The notes: a model not told the origin generated them from the letters alone. 64,000 nucleotides of DNA from Dermanyssus gallinae (GCA_003439945.1 QVRM01002145.1:457001-521000); one strand, 5' to 3'; numbered from the stretch's first letter, positions 43,442 to 55,649 are shown. A program made the numbers and translations.

Positions 43442-44639
43442 AATAAACAATACATATGTGGCAATATGTCGACTTGCTCAGATGAACTATTATCTTAAAG
43501 CAGAGCAATGGAGCAGCGAAGTTAAAAAATGCTTGTAGATACCAACTGTGGGCTATTGAAAGCCTGTGCGGTACATCAGACTTCACTTTCGGCTAACTTT
43601 CGTTCAACTAAGCTCACACTTGACTATTCTGGAAAGGAAGTACAAGAAGCTGCCCTATGCCAATGGCTGCTTTGTGTACTTCCCTTCGGGGTAGGTTGGT
43701 ATAGGGGTTAGGTAGAGTCATAAGCCCATTGAAATTAAAACTACTGAAATCACCTAAGGCCCTAGCATATGCTGCAGCGCAGGTTTCTTTTATTTCTTGC
43801 AACCCGAGATTCTGGCGATCGTGCGATAGGGTCTTAACAAGGTGCTCCTGATCGGCAGAAGCATGGAGATCAGGAGATATACCTGAAATTGTAGGACGAG
43901 CGCCTGCTGCCACCCAGGAGAGTGTAGTCGGTTTGTATGGGCCCTACTTGCCCAGGCATCTCGATCGGTACCCTTCGGTTGACCAAACCCAGGACATTGA
44001 CTGATCGGTCCGGGCTCGGTGCGCAGACACCGTCCCCGTACCTTAATAGCCTTGAAAGTTCTGAAAGAATTTGTTTTAATATATTCTATATCGTATGCCT
44101 TGCCTCCCAGGGCCCACGGGCCTATGGAACGTTACTGTGAAGCTAACTTTCTATTTTCGCTGAAGGTACCCAACTTTGGGGGGAATCTTGGCCAATGATC
44201 TTCACTCGTTGAGAACTCTTTGGGTTATTTAGACTAGGGTTTGGTCTAGACTCGGCCACACATTTGACGACAGGATCCGACTGTAGCCATGTTGACGGTC
44301 TAATAGCCTTGTATTTCTTTAGCAGACCTGTCATAAGTTGTAGACCTGAAGAGGTCTTCCTGTGTATCTTTTCAAGAACATTTGCTTGTTTCTCTCGGAA
44401 TCTGCTTTGCTTTATCATGACAAAATATTAACATACAAAATTTGCTTTGTTTTATCATGGCAAAATATTAGCATCAAATGTCTAGAACCCCGCTGCCGAG
44501 CCGGTCGTGCCACTTCGGCGTAGGACTTCTGGGGTTTTATCTGCGCTCGAGTTAACGTTTGATTCTCCTTGACTCAGTGTCAAAAGTCGTCTTTAATCAC
44601 TGCACCGAGAAGACATGTAGATATTTCTTTTGTATAGCC
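43442..44639. other. Unassigned; minus-strand frames in LINE-like context
   Basis: Minus frames at 43614-43913 (99 codons) and 44143-44418 (91 codons) lie downstream of the ORF1-like remnant on the same strand. They could be decayed ORF2 sequence, but I cannot match a motif with confidence. A 35-bp tandem pair (TTTATCATGACAAAATATTA) lies at 44402-44470. Confidence 0.3.
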
Positions 44640-45583
44640 TTATCATTTAAGCTTCTGCAGAGCCTCTTTGCGCAGTGCAGTTACCGTCGTTGGAAGCCTG
44701 ACCGCCACCACAGTTAGTACGGTGGACCTTTTCGCGACAGTCCTGATGCCTTATATGTCCATACGTATGGAATCGTAGGCATTGAGGTGACGCGTCACTT
44801 AAAATGCATCAGCAATGCGGACTTTAAAGACCGGCGTCTGAGACGTACCCCGGAAAAGTGCTCCCAACCGCTTGGTGTGGCATCTTCGGTACTACACGTC
44901 GCAATTACATATTTTTCCCGTTTTGCCTAATCAATGCTTTGATATTTTAGGCAATCGAGTCGATCCTCCTCAATTGGAGGTTAACAACGATAAGTGCCTC
45001 CAAAATGCCGATGTGTTGACTCCGCAGACTGTCTGCAGCGTTTGAGCTGTAGCAATTGAATCCCGATTTCGGATTTACTACCGGCAGACACGTTCGGATC
45101 TCTTCATTTATTTTCAATACACTAAGAGGACTCAGAACATCTGGGCATTCTGGGCATTGGACAATCAACTCCAATGGTGACGTCAGAGGAGCAGCTACTC
45201 GTGAACGCTGTACAGCTGTGTAGACTTTCATTTTGGTTAACTGTTTGAAGCACTTGAGTCTGTCGTATTTGCCTTAACGTCTGCTGGACCTGTGGTAAAA
45301 CAGCGGCAACGAGAATCAAACAAGATCGCGGCGAAAAGTCTGATTTGCAATGCCTGGTAGGTAGCTGGTTTGTAGCTGACTTGCAGGCATACGGTGGTTC
45401 CGGGTAACAGCTGCTTACCAGGGAGCAGACGACTGGGGACTTTATACACAATGGCTTATCAGCAGAGCAGGAAGCCCACTCTGCTACCAAATAAGAGAGA
45501 TACTTAAACTCCGGCCGCCAACGGAGGCTACGCGTTGGCATATGGCAGGAGTGCCGCCGGACACGACGATCAAACGCGATCAT
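44640..45583 (-). pseudogene. Possible LINE ORF1 (gag-like) remnant
   Basis: A minus frame of 153 codons (45122-45583) is followed, after a shift, by 44947-45231 with APLTSPLELIVQCPECPDVL. Near 44760-44700 comes PQCLRFHTYGHIRHQDC then TNCGGGQASNDGNC, which resembles two successive CCHC knuckles (C-x-R-F...GH...C). R1- and Jockey-type ORF1 proteins carry such knuckles. Stops intervene. The evidence is the knuckle-like pattern only. Confidence 0.4.
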
Positions 45584-46639
45584 CTCGCGATTCCGCGTTA
45601 GAGCTTGAGTCCTCTCGAATTCCGGACATAGCTTTAGTTTCCGAAAGCGTATGCACGATGGCTTATATCAAATTATGCACCACTAGGGCATCACTGACTT
45701 TTTCTTTAATTCACACGACTCATTGTGATCACTAAATTCACCCCAAACCCAAACATTTGGTGGGCATTTAATTGTTATTCAATTCATTATTTGTTTACAT
45801 ACAATGTTTTCGTAGTATATACGAGACGACTCTGTTTGCAATTGACCGACTGATTTAAGCAATGTGACAGAGAACGTAAGCATCATCTAAAACAGAAATA
45901 CGTATGTAAGACACGTCCCTATCTATTGTTAGATAAAAGCCTTCAAGAGTTTTTGACAGCTATTACGTAAACGATGGCTAAATTTAGTTATGTGATCATT
46001 AACCCTGGCTCTGGCGGCCATACGATCTAGTCAATGTGGAACTATATCTGCCTGTGTGAATATGTGATGGCCTTAAGTTCGCCGAGCGAAAGAGATGCCA
46101 TCCATGCTGACTTTTCTCTAACGGGCAATGTCGCCTGTGTCGATGCTTCTCACAGCAATCACTAGGAAATCGGCGGGAAGAAGGAGCGGCCTTCAACATT
46201 AAGGCTAACTTGCGCTTTGGTATGTGACTTTCGGGTTCGTATACGTTAAATGCTATAACTTACGGGTAATAGCTTTTGCCTCCTGCTAAATACTCGATTT
46301 AAAGCACGAGTACGTCTTAGAAGAAATCGTCAATCCCTTAAAGAAAACGTGTCTCAAAAGCCTTCCGGGCCAGCAGGGAAGAACGCCTCTTGAAATGAAC
46401 TATTAGTCAAGCGTTTCTACATTTCTGTTGCAGCTTAGTCTGTCTTTCTCATGTACCTCATTTACACTAGCGAAATAGCAAATTGAATTATCTCCGGTTG
46501 GTTACGAAGATGGGGAGAGGCAAGATTGAGGTTTTTAGTGGAAAGTCCCTTTCTAGGTGGTGTTGGTGGCCAGCGTTAGCGTTTCCAAAACTCCCATAAA
46601 AAGGCGGTTATCGTCCGAAAGAACCGAGCTTGATTTTAG
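45584..46639. other. No recognisable gene
   Basis: Only short frames occur. Nothing assignable until the REL-LINE fragment begins. Confidence 0.35.
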
Positions 46640-47440
46640 GAACGTTTTCAACAGTCTCCGGAAAACCTCATTTCGGGATGCGCCACGGATGATAAGGCCA
46701 GACTGCGTGCCGTCTCCTCCAGAGGTGCGTGGCTCCAGGCTCCACCTTGTGCCCGGATCGGAACTTGTTGGATGAAAAATCGGTGAGGATCGCAGTCGGA
46801 CTTCGTTTCGGGCAGACCTAGTGTACGCTTAAGTGCGTCTGTCTGGCCGGACGGACGCTACGGGCTATCCTGTATCGTCAGCGCACGCAGGCGAGCAAGA
46901 TACCAGGGTTTGAATGACACCTTCAGCGGAGCTTTACGATCCAGTGGCATACCAAACGCCCCGGAACCCGTTGGACTTAAGACGAGGACGAGAAGATCCC
47001 TGACGGTCTGGTAATAACCCCGTTCGAAAGCGGTTGCATGCTGCTTGGGGACGCGACAGTTTCTGACTTATTAGCCCCTTCAGTGACCAATGCTCGCGCG
47101 GCCCTGGCCGGTCATGATTCAGCTCTTGCCGAGGCAGGCCACGTGAGGAGGTACAAGAACATCGAGTACCTGTACGGGTTTTACCTCCTTGCCTTTGAGA
47201 CCCTTGGCTGGCAGGGCCCGTCTAGTCGCGGTTTGCTGTAGAATGTCGGGAAGCGGCTAATCTTAGCTAGCGGAGATAAGATAGCGAGCGATTTTATCAA
47301 ACAGCGCCTACCGTTGTATGTGCAACGAGGCAGTGCGGCCGAACAACCACCCGTAGATGGCTGGTCTCTGCACTGGACCCCCGTGACGGTGCACACGTTC
47401 AGAGGAACCGAAATGTCATGTCCCCCTTTTGAGGTTATAT
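46640..47440 (+). pseudogene. REL-LINE C-terminal fragment (family D)
   Basis: In several frames: DKARLRAVSSRGAWLQAPP, NLLDEKSVRIAVGLRFGQT, a reduced zinc region, SARRRARYQGLNDTFSGALR, SSGIPNAPEPVGL, then KIPDGLVITPFESG and MLLGDATVSDLLAPS. PD and the Asp of DATV are the REL catalytic positions; the Trp that normally precedes that Asp is Gly here. The end reads FYLLAFETLGWQGPSSRGLL, a TAG, and IKQRLPLYVQRGSAAE. It is the best-preserved family-D copy. Confidence 0.8.
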
Positions 47441-47458
47441 AAAATATGTTTATGTGAA

Positions 47459-47469
47459 AAAATATATAT

Positions 47470-47502
<33 letters not shown>
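47459..47502. repeat. (TA)n microsatellite
   Basis: A TA run shortly after the 3' end of the family-D fragment. Confidence 0.9.
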
Positions 47503-47504
<2 letters not shown>

Positions 47505-47543
47505 CGTGTGTGTGTGTAAAAACGAAATGTGGTCTTAGACTCA

Positions 47544-47844
47544 GAGCGACTGGCGGAATGTTTTGGTAACATTTCCCTATTTACATTAGGCTGTCATTCC
47601 CTGCTGACAAACAACATCAAACCGTCTGACAGAAAGTTTACCTGATACGCGCAATCAGTGTGTTTGCTTTTTATATCTATATATAGAAGAAGCAAACATA
47701 TATTCTTATGTTCTATATATAGATAAAGAAAAGCAAACATGTTGATTGCACGTATCAGGTAGACCTTCTCAAGTTGTCTGTCAGCAGATTTGATGATCAC
47801 TCGCCTATTAAGGAAATGTTGCCAAAACATTCAGCCATTCGCTC
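47544..47844. mobile_element. 300-bp palindromic MITE-like element
   Basis: The two halves are inverted copies with scattered differences. Left GAATGTTTTGGTAACATTTC pairs with right GAAATGTTGCCAAAACATTC, and both inner arms contain CTACCTGATACG-like and TCTATATATAGA segments around a centre near 47694. It encodes no protein. A TSD is not evident. Confidence 0.75.
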
Positions 47845-49729
47845 GTTTTGTGGTTCACGCTTCACATTTCTTTTCCATATATACACATGGCCACGAATAC
47901 ATATATAGGTATATATATTTGTTTGTTATCTACCCATTACTCTTAGTGCTCCGGTGTCTAGGAGCAAAAAAAGATTCGCGCCACACACTGTTATATATAT
48001 ATATATATATGTATATGGTAGGTTCAAGTGAAAGTGTGAGAAATATCGTAGCAACCAAACCGGTTGAAATTTAAATATGCTGCTTTGGTATAACGTAGCT
48101 AGATTTCTAGGGACGCGAATAGAAATTGGACCACGCAATCGTGGTTGCGCGTAGGACGAAGCATAGAAGCAGGCAGTTGTGGGTCCCGTCCAATTGACAC
48201 GACAGTGCGTGTGAGGTCAAAAATGCTTTCCCATGGCAAAATTTGACGAGTGAGTAGCAGCGATGTGTTATCCGATTTCTGGCTGCAAAAGAAGTTTAAC
48301 TGGCAACACAACTCAGTGAGAAAGTGGGGTGTCCGTTGCCGTCAAGGTTGGGAGTGTTCGAGTGATAGCCTGAATCCAGGCCCGGCAAACTGTAATCATG
48401 GCCGAGCTCATGGACAAGGTGATAATGGGGCAGTGACAAACATCTCAATGGTAGGAACTTCAACTCGGCGACGAACTGAAGGACACAGTGGAAGGCTGGC
48501 ATTTGCCACAGCCGCAGGATCTCTGCGACCAGGGAATCCTTCGTCTATTGAAATCCTAGGAGAGTTGTGCTCAGGCCTCTAATGATCATTTTTAAATAAA
48601 TACTTCAATTATGACCACAGTGACGTTCCGTATATTTTTGTTTGAATCCATTTATATATATAGGTTTACGTTTAAGTGCTATTAAGAAAATTTGAGAACG
48701 CCACGAGGGCACACGCTGTGCTTTAAAGCAGTTAGGGAATAACAAGCTTCAGAAGCTGGTATGTATAATAATACCCACACGTTTATTTTAAACACACAAC
48801 CTCCCACACGTTTATCAACTACTGGGTTGCATAAGAAACAAATCCAAGCGAGAATCCATGTGGGGTAGAAGCAAGGCAGTCCATGCGGCTGGAGGTAGCC
48901 AAGCTGGCTCTAGTCGAATAAACGAAGATACGAAGCGAGAATCAGAAGCTGGAATATCGCGACTATCCTGTGCAGCCTTTGAGATGCTCGGCATCACGGA
49001 GAGATCGCACGACGAAGTTCTTAAATTATATATATCAGAAGCTCGTATTTAGACGAAAGCCCAATTTAACAATTGTACCATAATACGGCGACTTGTAGTG
49101 TTAAATAAAAATTAACGACAAACTGTTTACGGTGAAACCCACACACTAGGTGTGGGTGTATTATGCAGTAGACAATAAATGTAACAAAGGTTCTACCGCT
49201 ATGCTGATATGGACTTTGTAAGCTCAGTACAACAGTGGCTACAACGCAAGGGAGCTAGGAAGAAATCTAGAGAGAGAACACACAGATGTGTATCAATTGC
49301 GCGGCACGTTAGAAGACGCAGGTAGCGCATCTATAATTTCTCGGTCTATTTATTTGAGCAAAAGACACGGCGGTTCGAAACATGAGCAAACTTACACCGG
49401 CCTGTGTTTGTCTCGTGTAGGAATGCTCATTATTCAATAGTTTCGGTCGTATCGAATGTTCCAGCGGTCCTGTTTGCTGATTGGTCGGTTCGGCATGGTA
49501 CGACATAGAGGCAATATGGTCGGTGCATTGTCGTGCAGTCTTGCTGGAACCGTATTGCTTAAATGTTGTACGCATTGTCAGCGCCGTACATCGTGGGCTG
49601 TTATTAAAGCTAGCTGAGAGAAATTATCATTTAAAGAAACTGGTTGAGCGAAAATGATTTCATAGGCTGTCCTACTTGTTGACGGACATGTACTTCATTT
49701 ATTTTCGTCATTATATTCAGACTTAGATA
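47845..49729. other. About 1.9 kb without assigned features
   Basis: A (TA)n run lies at 47989-48013. A plus frame of 110 codons at 48250-48582 and others of 60-90 codons have no motif I recognise. Confidence 0.35.
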
Positions 49730-50705
49730 GATAGATAGGTTTTATTATTCTTATGAGTGGCATACATTTGTACATAGGTTCACAGCTCCTCAAAGCCATC
49801 AAAGGCTAGTATGGAGTGTTTATATTGCATATTTTCTTATAATTTTACTTATTGCTATTATGATTATGTTATTATCGTGTTCGGCTTATATTAGAGTAAG
49901 GTACCTAAATAGTATTGCTTAACACTTTTTTTGATTATTGTCAAAGAAGAGGTTGCGCGCACCTCTGGGGGGAGCTTGTTCCAATATGTGGCACCAAGAT
50001 TTTATATTGAGAAACGAGATTGGTTACATGAAGCTGCAGACAAGATGAGAAGTTGTGTGTGTGATCCCCTTGTGTTCATGGTGGATGTCGAATGGGAAAG
50101 ATTAAGCAGGTTGGGATGAAGTCCCATTAAGATTCGTTTGATCTAAGTTACGACACACATCTCTATTTGCAGAGGGTAAGGCAGAATCGACATCTCTACG
50201 TACTTATAACGCATGGATTCCCATGGTGGATATCCCAATATTACGTGCAAGGCTCTATTTTGCAGGCGATGTAACGGACATAAAAAACGCATATAAGTCA
50301 TTCCAAAAATTTCAACTGCGTAGGTCAGATAACTATGAACGTAGGCGTAGTACATGGCGAGTAGACAGTCACGGGGCAGAATATTACGGCTCTTGAACAG
50401 GGCAGCGATGCTCCCTACAATTTTTTACGAGTGTGATCTGTATGAGCTTCAAATGATAATCTGGAATCCAAGACAACGCCTAAGAATTTTGTCTTATTGA
50501 TCATGCTAAGAGTGTGGTTTCCGCATTTAAATGTCTCATGGTTCATACTTAGGACACCTCTAGGCGATAAGAACTGGATAACACCAGTCTTCGACCAATT
50601 CACGGACAAGCCATTGGCTCTAGACCAATCTGAGAGTTGCTTAAGGTCTTCTTTAATCATTTGCTCTACCTCTTGTGGGGAATCGCCCTTAACACCAACA
50701 AGCTA
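49730..50705 (-). pseudogene. CR1/Jockey-like LINE 3' end
   Basis: Minus strand, N- to C-terminal: LVGVKGDSPQEVEQMIKEDL, KQLSDWSRANGLSVNWSKTG, KTKFLGVVLDSRLSFEAHTD (all RT thumb-side motifs), then MYYAYVHSYLTYAVEIFGMT, RLQNRALHVILGYPPWESMR, and near the end YWNKLPPEVRATSSLTIIKK. That series is the normal C-terminus of CR1/Jockey-like ORF2. Breaks separate the frames. The 3' UTR ends in AATAAAACC and a (TATC)n tail at 49730-49741, a common 3' end in this group. Confidence 0.75.
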
Positions 50706-51284
50706 AAATCGATCTAACAGTCGATCCCCTTTTTGGCTCTCTTCCACTTTGCGCCTCTTCACTCTACCCCCATGGTTCTGACACAGTTTTACCGTTTCTC
50801 TGAACAACATGCCTCATGGCACTGTTCTGCTCAGAAACATCGTAGGTTCTTCGATACGGTGCGATATGACCTGCAGATCAGGACTGCCAGTGTTCCGTGG
50901 GCGCTGCGCAGCATCGCTCGTCTCTTCCTCTTTGACTTGCTCCAGAGGACCACATTGGGACCCACAACAGTTTGATGAAATCTGCCGCACTCGCTACTAG
51001 TTTCCACCTCTCTCCCTCTAGCCCCTTTCGTTCTCGGCGTTAATCAGTTAAAGCTTACCTACTAAATCCTGCTTTCTTTTCAGTGCTTTTTTTTAGGTGA
51101 AGGTCAAGATGCCTGCTTTTACTTCCCGTTTAGCAAAAATCCCCCGTTGTTTTTGTGGCTCGCCTTAGGTGAGGCCTGCCCACTCATTCACTTCGCTACA
51201 TTGTCATATTTGCGAACCCTACGGATACCTTCCGAGACATTCGTCACGGAACCGCCGAGGAATCCGTCGTCTAGGTACCATACA
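50706..51284. other. No recognisable gene
   Basis: Overlapping plus frames of 63-80 codons at 50733-51000 have no motif I recognise. Confidence 0.35.
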
Positions 51285-51680
51285 TTAATTAAGTTTAGAG
51301 CATCTTAACGTTGTGACCAGGTCCTTAACCGTTAAGCAGAACAAGAGCGATTCCAACAGATTGTCTTGCCGGAACTCTGACTCTGAGATAATGATTTCAC
51401 CTGACGCCATTCGCAGGGAAGTTTTGTTGCAGGCCTTCACGACGTAGCGGTAAACAGACTTCTGCTTGACGACTTTTAACAAGTGGACCCTCGACGCTGT
51501 GTTGAAGGCGTTCCTGAAGCCCAACTTTAATTTTACTATCGGCTCCTTGCAATCCTAGTAAATGTCTGGGCTGAGCGCAGGGCAACCTCTCACTGATCCA
51601 TCGGTTCTTCTTCTCAGCGCAGAGAACTTTACTCCGAAGACAAGAGGGGTCCATCAGCCCAGAGCGTGGCCATGGCCCAG
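51285..51680 (-). pseudogene. RT fragment of the REL-LINE type
   Basis: The minus strand gives FGVKFSALRRRTDGSVRG near 51640 (the GG.L.AL.KK.GG.RPIA block, degraded), then VKLKLGFRNAFNTASRVHLL near 51520 (palm A, with the catalytic Asp of KLDFRNAF replaced by Gly). ISESEFRQDNLLESLLFCLT near 51370 corresponds to SxxGxQQGDPLxxLLF. The copy stops before YLDD. Confidence 0.65.
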
Positions 51681-52096
51681 GACATGCACGACAGCGGCTA
51701 ATGTATCAGCAACATTTTCACATAAAAGACAAAGTAGACAAGGTACAGTCAAAGATGAAGTTTTACTAGAAAGAACCTCGCATGTCGTTATCCCTGACCA
51801 GGAAGATATCTACCCTGGGTGTTTCAGCATAACTTATAGGTTATTTTTGGAATTTCCCGCCAATGTGTTAGCTCATCGATCGTAATGGTTTACTGGAAAA
51901 CATCTTGCTCTCCAAAAAAAAACAAAGAAAAAGGTTCAGGCGGGTCAGGTTGCATAAACGCAGTGATTAGGAAATCTTTGCTTTCTGTCAGATCACGCTC
52001 TAATCAAACTTTTTTCAATTTGATTTGTCATTATTGTGTTACATGGAATCCTTGTCAACATTTAAGGATTTAATAGTTTCGATTGGAGTTGAAGAT
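51681..52096. other. No recognisable gene
   Basis: Probably includes decayed RT sequence upstream of 51680 on the minus strand. The rest is unassigned. Confidence 0.3.
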
Positions 52097-52308
52097 TTTT
52101 TTTTTTCTTCTTCTTTTTTTTTGGATTTTCCGTAAGGTTATTGCCCGTGTACGGTTTTTTCATGTCATGGCAAATTTTAATCCACTCCGGCATTTACCTT
52201 GTCTAAATTGGAAACCATGCAAACCAATTTAAGAGTGGCCGGTCTAGGTCTCGAACCCGGTCCCCCCGAATGCAAGGCAACGGCTTTGCCACTAAGCTAT
52301 CTTGCTCG
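52097..52308 (-). mobile_element. tRNA-derived SINE (family 3) with A-rich tail
   Basis: On the minus strand, the A box TAGCTTAGTGG (near 52298-52288) and B box GGTTCGAGACC (near 52259-52249) stand in tRNA spacing. A body of about 120 bp follows and ends in TACGGAAAATCC and an A-rich tail broken by GAAGAAG. It has one copy in the window. It is inserted beside the REL-LINE fragment that starts near 52320. Confidence 0.75.
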
Positions 52309-52319
52309 GTGCAAGATAC

Positions 52320-53090
52320 CCCAGTGCAGCTGGCCAGGGCCTCCAACGAGGCTCTGGAGGGTTTCGAGTTTGCTGAGGAGAACCTCACGGGTAAAGAACT
52401 CAGGGAGCGTTGGGCCACTTGATGGTAAAAAGAGGCTAGACGCGCTTCTAGCACAAACCCTAGACTTTAAAAAAATCGTCTCGGGTCCAAAGTTACCGCT
52501 ACAGCGGAACATGCGCTGCCCTGCCGGTTCAGTGCCGGTCGTCATCCAAGACATTTCGCCATCAACGATGTCGTACACCGTGCTCTGCAGGGCGCCTAGA
52601 TTCCTTCAGTGAAAGAGCCACTCGGCATTTGCGCCAACAGCCTTTTACGTCCGGATGGAAAAACCTTAGAACCATGGGAACGGGGTCGTCTGCTAGTATG
52701 AGACGCGACGGTCTCATGTACAGTCGCCAGCAGTTACATTGCGCGCACAAGTCGGGAAGCTGGCGCAAGCGCACGTCTTACTGAAAGTCGCAAATTGTCG
52801 AAGTACAAGGAGCTCTCGCCGCAATACATAATTCAGCCGATCGCCGTTGAACCATTAAAGCCAATGGGTGAGACGACCGTCAAATTCCTCAAGGACCTTG
52901 GAAAGAGGGTAACTGCTGTGACAAAAGATGCGAGAGCCGGGGAGTACCTGGTACAACGTATCTCCAGAGAAGTTCAACGTGGTAATGCAGAGACGGTAGT
53001 GGGGTCGCTTCCATCGACGGGGGAAGGACTGCCAGAAATACCGTAGCAGTAACAACTCTTATTTGACTATTGACACATGAAATATTAAAT
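52320..53090 (+). pseudogene. REL-LINE C-terminal fragment (family D-like)
   Basis: The frame RHPRHFAINDVVHRALQGA, a TAG, IPSVKEPLGI, LLRPDGKTLEPWERGRLLV, a TGA where WDATV relatives have Trp, then DATVSCTVASSYIARTS is uninterrupted otherwise. RPD and DATV give both REL catalytic positions. It ends with TTVKFLKDLGKRVTAVTKD, YLVQRISREVQRGNAE and a stop near 53046. The upstream zinc region is deleted. AATATTAAATAAAC follows. Confidence 0.8.
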
Positions 53091-53140
53091 AAACTTATCG
53101 TTCTCTCGTTCTGAGTGCAATCCCTTTTATATTACAACTC

Positions 53141-53385
53141 ATGGATCATTACGACAAAGCATCGGCGCACACATCGTTAGTGATTTCGGATTATTTGATG
53201 AACAACCCGTTTGCTATATTTCCGAAACTTTTCTTTTTAGCAGATTTGGCTCCGTGGGACTTTTTTCTGTTCCCACGGATAAAAAAATTTGAGAGACAAC
53301 GTTTCAAGACTATATGAAGGTTCAAAAATGTTGTGAAGAGGGTAGCATACGTGCACTACAGCGGCGGGAGTTATTTAGAATGTAA
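53141..53385 (+). pseudogene. Mariner transposase C-terminal fragment (DD34D)
   Basis: HYDKASAHTSLVISDYLMNN is followed by FPKLFFLADLAPWDFFLFPR. Counting from the Asp in YDKA to the Asp in APWD gives 34 intervening residues, the hallmark of mariner DD34D. IKKFERQRFKTI and, after a stop, FKNVVKRVAYVHYSGG match the C-terminal continuation. The rest of the protein is absent. Confidence 0.8.
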
Positions 53386-53402
53386 CAACTGAGTCGATCG
53401 GT

Positions 53403-53525
53403 CCTCATATATATATATATAACTACGTTCGGTTACTTTTTTGTTTTGATATCAGTTTCATATCGGCATAACAAAAATAAGTAATTTTGCTCTCACTCCT
53501 TATTAAGGCCTCTAAAAAGGCGTTA

Positions 53526-53570
<45 letters not shown>
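53403..53570. repeat. (TA)n runs around a fold-back arm fragment
   Basis: TA runs at 53406-53420 and 53529-53570. Between them, 53440-53528 read on the minus strand (AAGGAGTGAGAGCAAAAT, TTATGCCGATATGA) resembles the arm of the 10632 and 16165 fold-backs. Confidence 0.7.
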
Positions 53571-53579
<9 letters not shown>

Positions 53580-53654
53580 GTCATCTTTGATTGCAGCCTT
53601 TTCAGGGTGAAGCCAACAACACCATCCATCCATTGATCCACTAGTTACATCAAT

Positions 53655-54520
53655 GGATGAGAAGGGTTTGGGGGGTCAAGAAAGCGGAAATAAAATTTCT
53701 ACCAAATTTACATACCTAGGGATCACCTTGTCAGTAAGCGGCAGCAGCTTTCGAATGCACATCCAGGAGAGGGTCAAGCAGGCCACCGTCACAGCTGCAA
53801 CACACAAATAATTTCGGTTTATGCAGCAGTCTCTCTCTGTGGGACACAGGTAGCTACATCTTTTTCTGATTCATTCTTAAATTACTGTCCCCCCTCGATC
53901 GTTTGAAGTTAGGCTTATGCAGTTCCCGATCGATTGCGGGGATTCGGACATGACTGGTTTTTAGTGGGTTGGAGCCCCACAATACCGGCCCACACATGCA
54001 GACGAGTTTCCTGCAGTGGTGTCAGCGTGTGCGTACCGCATTTTCCAGTTAGTCCTTTTAAAACAGCTTTTAATGATGTGGGATAAGCTGGGAGTGGACG
54101 AGTTGCGTTTAATTGACGGGGTGTGGTTTGGTGAGGTTTTTCTAAAGAGGGTTTTCGCGCTATCGGTTACTTACGTTGTCCGCATGCTGGGAAGTGGCCC
54201 GCTGCTGACAGAGGTCTGCAAAGAGCTGTTGCAGAGATCTGATCAAAAACGATGGAATCTGAAAAACCTTTGACGTTTATATGCTAAACTGGCGAACGAA
54301 AATAGGTAAGGTAGACATAGGGATATATGGAACAGCGGTAATGAACAGCACTAAATGGCGGGCCAGCAAGGTGAGAGATCCACAGCTAACTAAAGTATTT
54401 GCAGCCCACGGATGTCCTCACATTCTGTGCAACGTGGAGGGCTTTCATAAGACACAGTATAGATGTCGATGCGGACAGTACTGGTACCAAGTGTGATCGA
54501 TACCACGGCGCGGTATGTAC
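53655..54520 (+). pseudogene. Family-B LINE, older degenerate copy
   Basis: STKFTYLGITLSVSGSSFRM near 53697 matches VNKFTYLGVTITSNGSS of the 26928-28720 copy. A frame at 54016-54273 (85 codons) is followed, after a shift, by 54281-54496: KIGKVDIGIYGTAVMNSTKW, LTKVFAAHGCPHILCNVEGF, then CDRYHGAVC near 54500. These align with the last 110 codons of the main family-B copy. The TAGTGGGTTGGAGCCCCACA stem-loop at 53962-53981 interrupts. It runs directly into a REL-LINE fragment at about 54520. Confidence 0.7.
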
Positions 54521-54525
54521 TCGAA

Positions 54526-54845
54526 TTGCGACTCCTTTGGACGGTGAGACTACGCGCATCGGCACATGCATCGGCGCGCAATGTTGACCTAGTCTTGCTC
54601 CACACGAATCATGCAGCATGAGTGTAGACCGACGAGCACGTCACTGCCCTTTAGTACTTTACTTAATTTTAAATATTATTCGGACACCAACATCTGCCGG
54701 CTTTCCCTGACCAACACATTAGGCCTTTCGATGTTTGGCGTAAGTGTGGATCGAGCAAGTCATACTTCCAGGTAGGCAGATCATTGCAGGAAATACTCTT
54801 GCGTTTGTTACCCGCACCAATTTTGTCCGTTGGCGTTCGAGACAA
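54526..54845 (+). pseudogene. REL-LINE fragment (family D), strongly decayed
   Basis: LDGETTRIGTCIGAQC and SLAPHES near 54540-54610 correspond to LGEETTRISAGLRLGVDLVVPH of the copy at 12340, at both DNA and protein level. The last part (NTLAFVTRTNFVRWRSRQW) aligns with 12850-12900. The endonuclease core is not recognisable. Confidence 0.55.
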
Positions 54846-54853
54846 TGGTAGTC

Positions 54854-54884
<31 letters not shown>

Positions 54885-55649
54885 TTGCTTTTTACTTAGT
54901 AGACCAAGGCATCATCATTCATGATATGTGGGTTTGCGACGCTTTCACCATATTTGACTCATATTTAATAGTTGATAAATCCTAGCCGCAGTCGATGAAT
55001 GTCAAAGACGCATACGTCAGGCTCATACAGCAGTTTCTAAGAACACCTACGCCACTTACGGACCTGAACGTATGAAACTGAACAACGATGGTGCCTACTA
55101 AACGAAATCGAGAAGAAGTAATGAAATTACAAGACATATCATTGATATATTGGGTCATGCCAATTCAAAATTACATCCCTGAATACGGTGTTTCACTTTA
55201 CTCAATGATATGCATAACAAAACCAAAAATCACCTTTAATATCAAGTAACGGTGTATGCACAATAGATCATAATGTTTGATAAACCTTGTATGATGGTAC
55301 TTGACTATTTTATGGAAGCACACGCTCAACACCTAAAAGGAATTTTGGCATTTTGGGTGTGTACGTTACAAAACTCCCAAAGAGCTGCTGTGTTGATATG
55401 CTACCACCGCACATACATCTCCCCGTGGAAGGGGAGATGAAGGCATCTTATATAACGGTGTCCTTCTTTTTAAGAATGAAACAATGTTTTGTGGCTAAAT
55501 GATGAAGACACTTGCATTTAGTAACAGCAGCACTACTTGGGTCATCGTAAGTTCGTTTGTCCACGCTTATAGATGAAGAGCCCTGAAGCGGTAAACAGCG
55601 TCCAAGCCGTTTGGACATACATGCGTACAAACTGGAGCATCACTCATCT
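54846..55649. other. No recognisable gene; one (TA)n run
   Basis: TA run at 54855-54880 and a small hairpin CATCTCCCC...GGGGAGATG at 55419-55442. Confidence 0.35.

Noticed and set aside
43614..43913. Endonuclease start of an R1-type ORF2
   Set aside because: A faint resemblance (NLGLQEIKETC...PNPYTN) was seen, but without a second motif it is not strong enough to call.
52241..52308. A functional tRNA gene on the minus strand
   Set aside because: It continues into a body of about 120 bp and an A-rich tail, as a SINE does.
55419..55442. 9-bp hairpin CATCTCCCC/GGGGAGATG as a regulatory site
   Set aside because: It is short enough to occur by chance in 64 kb.
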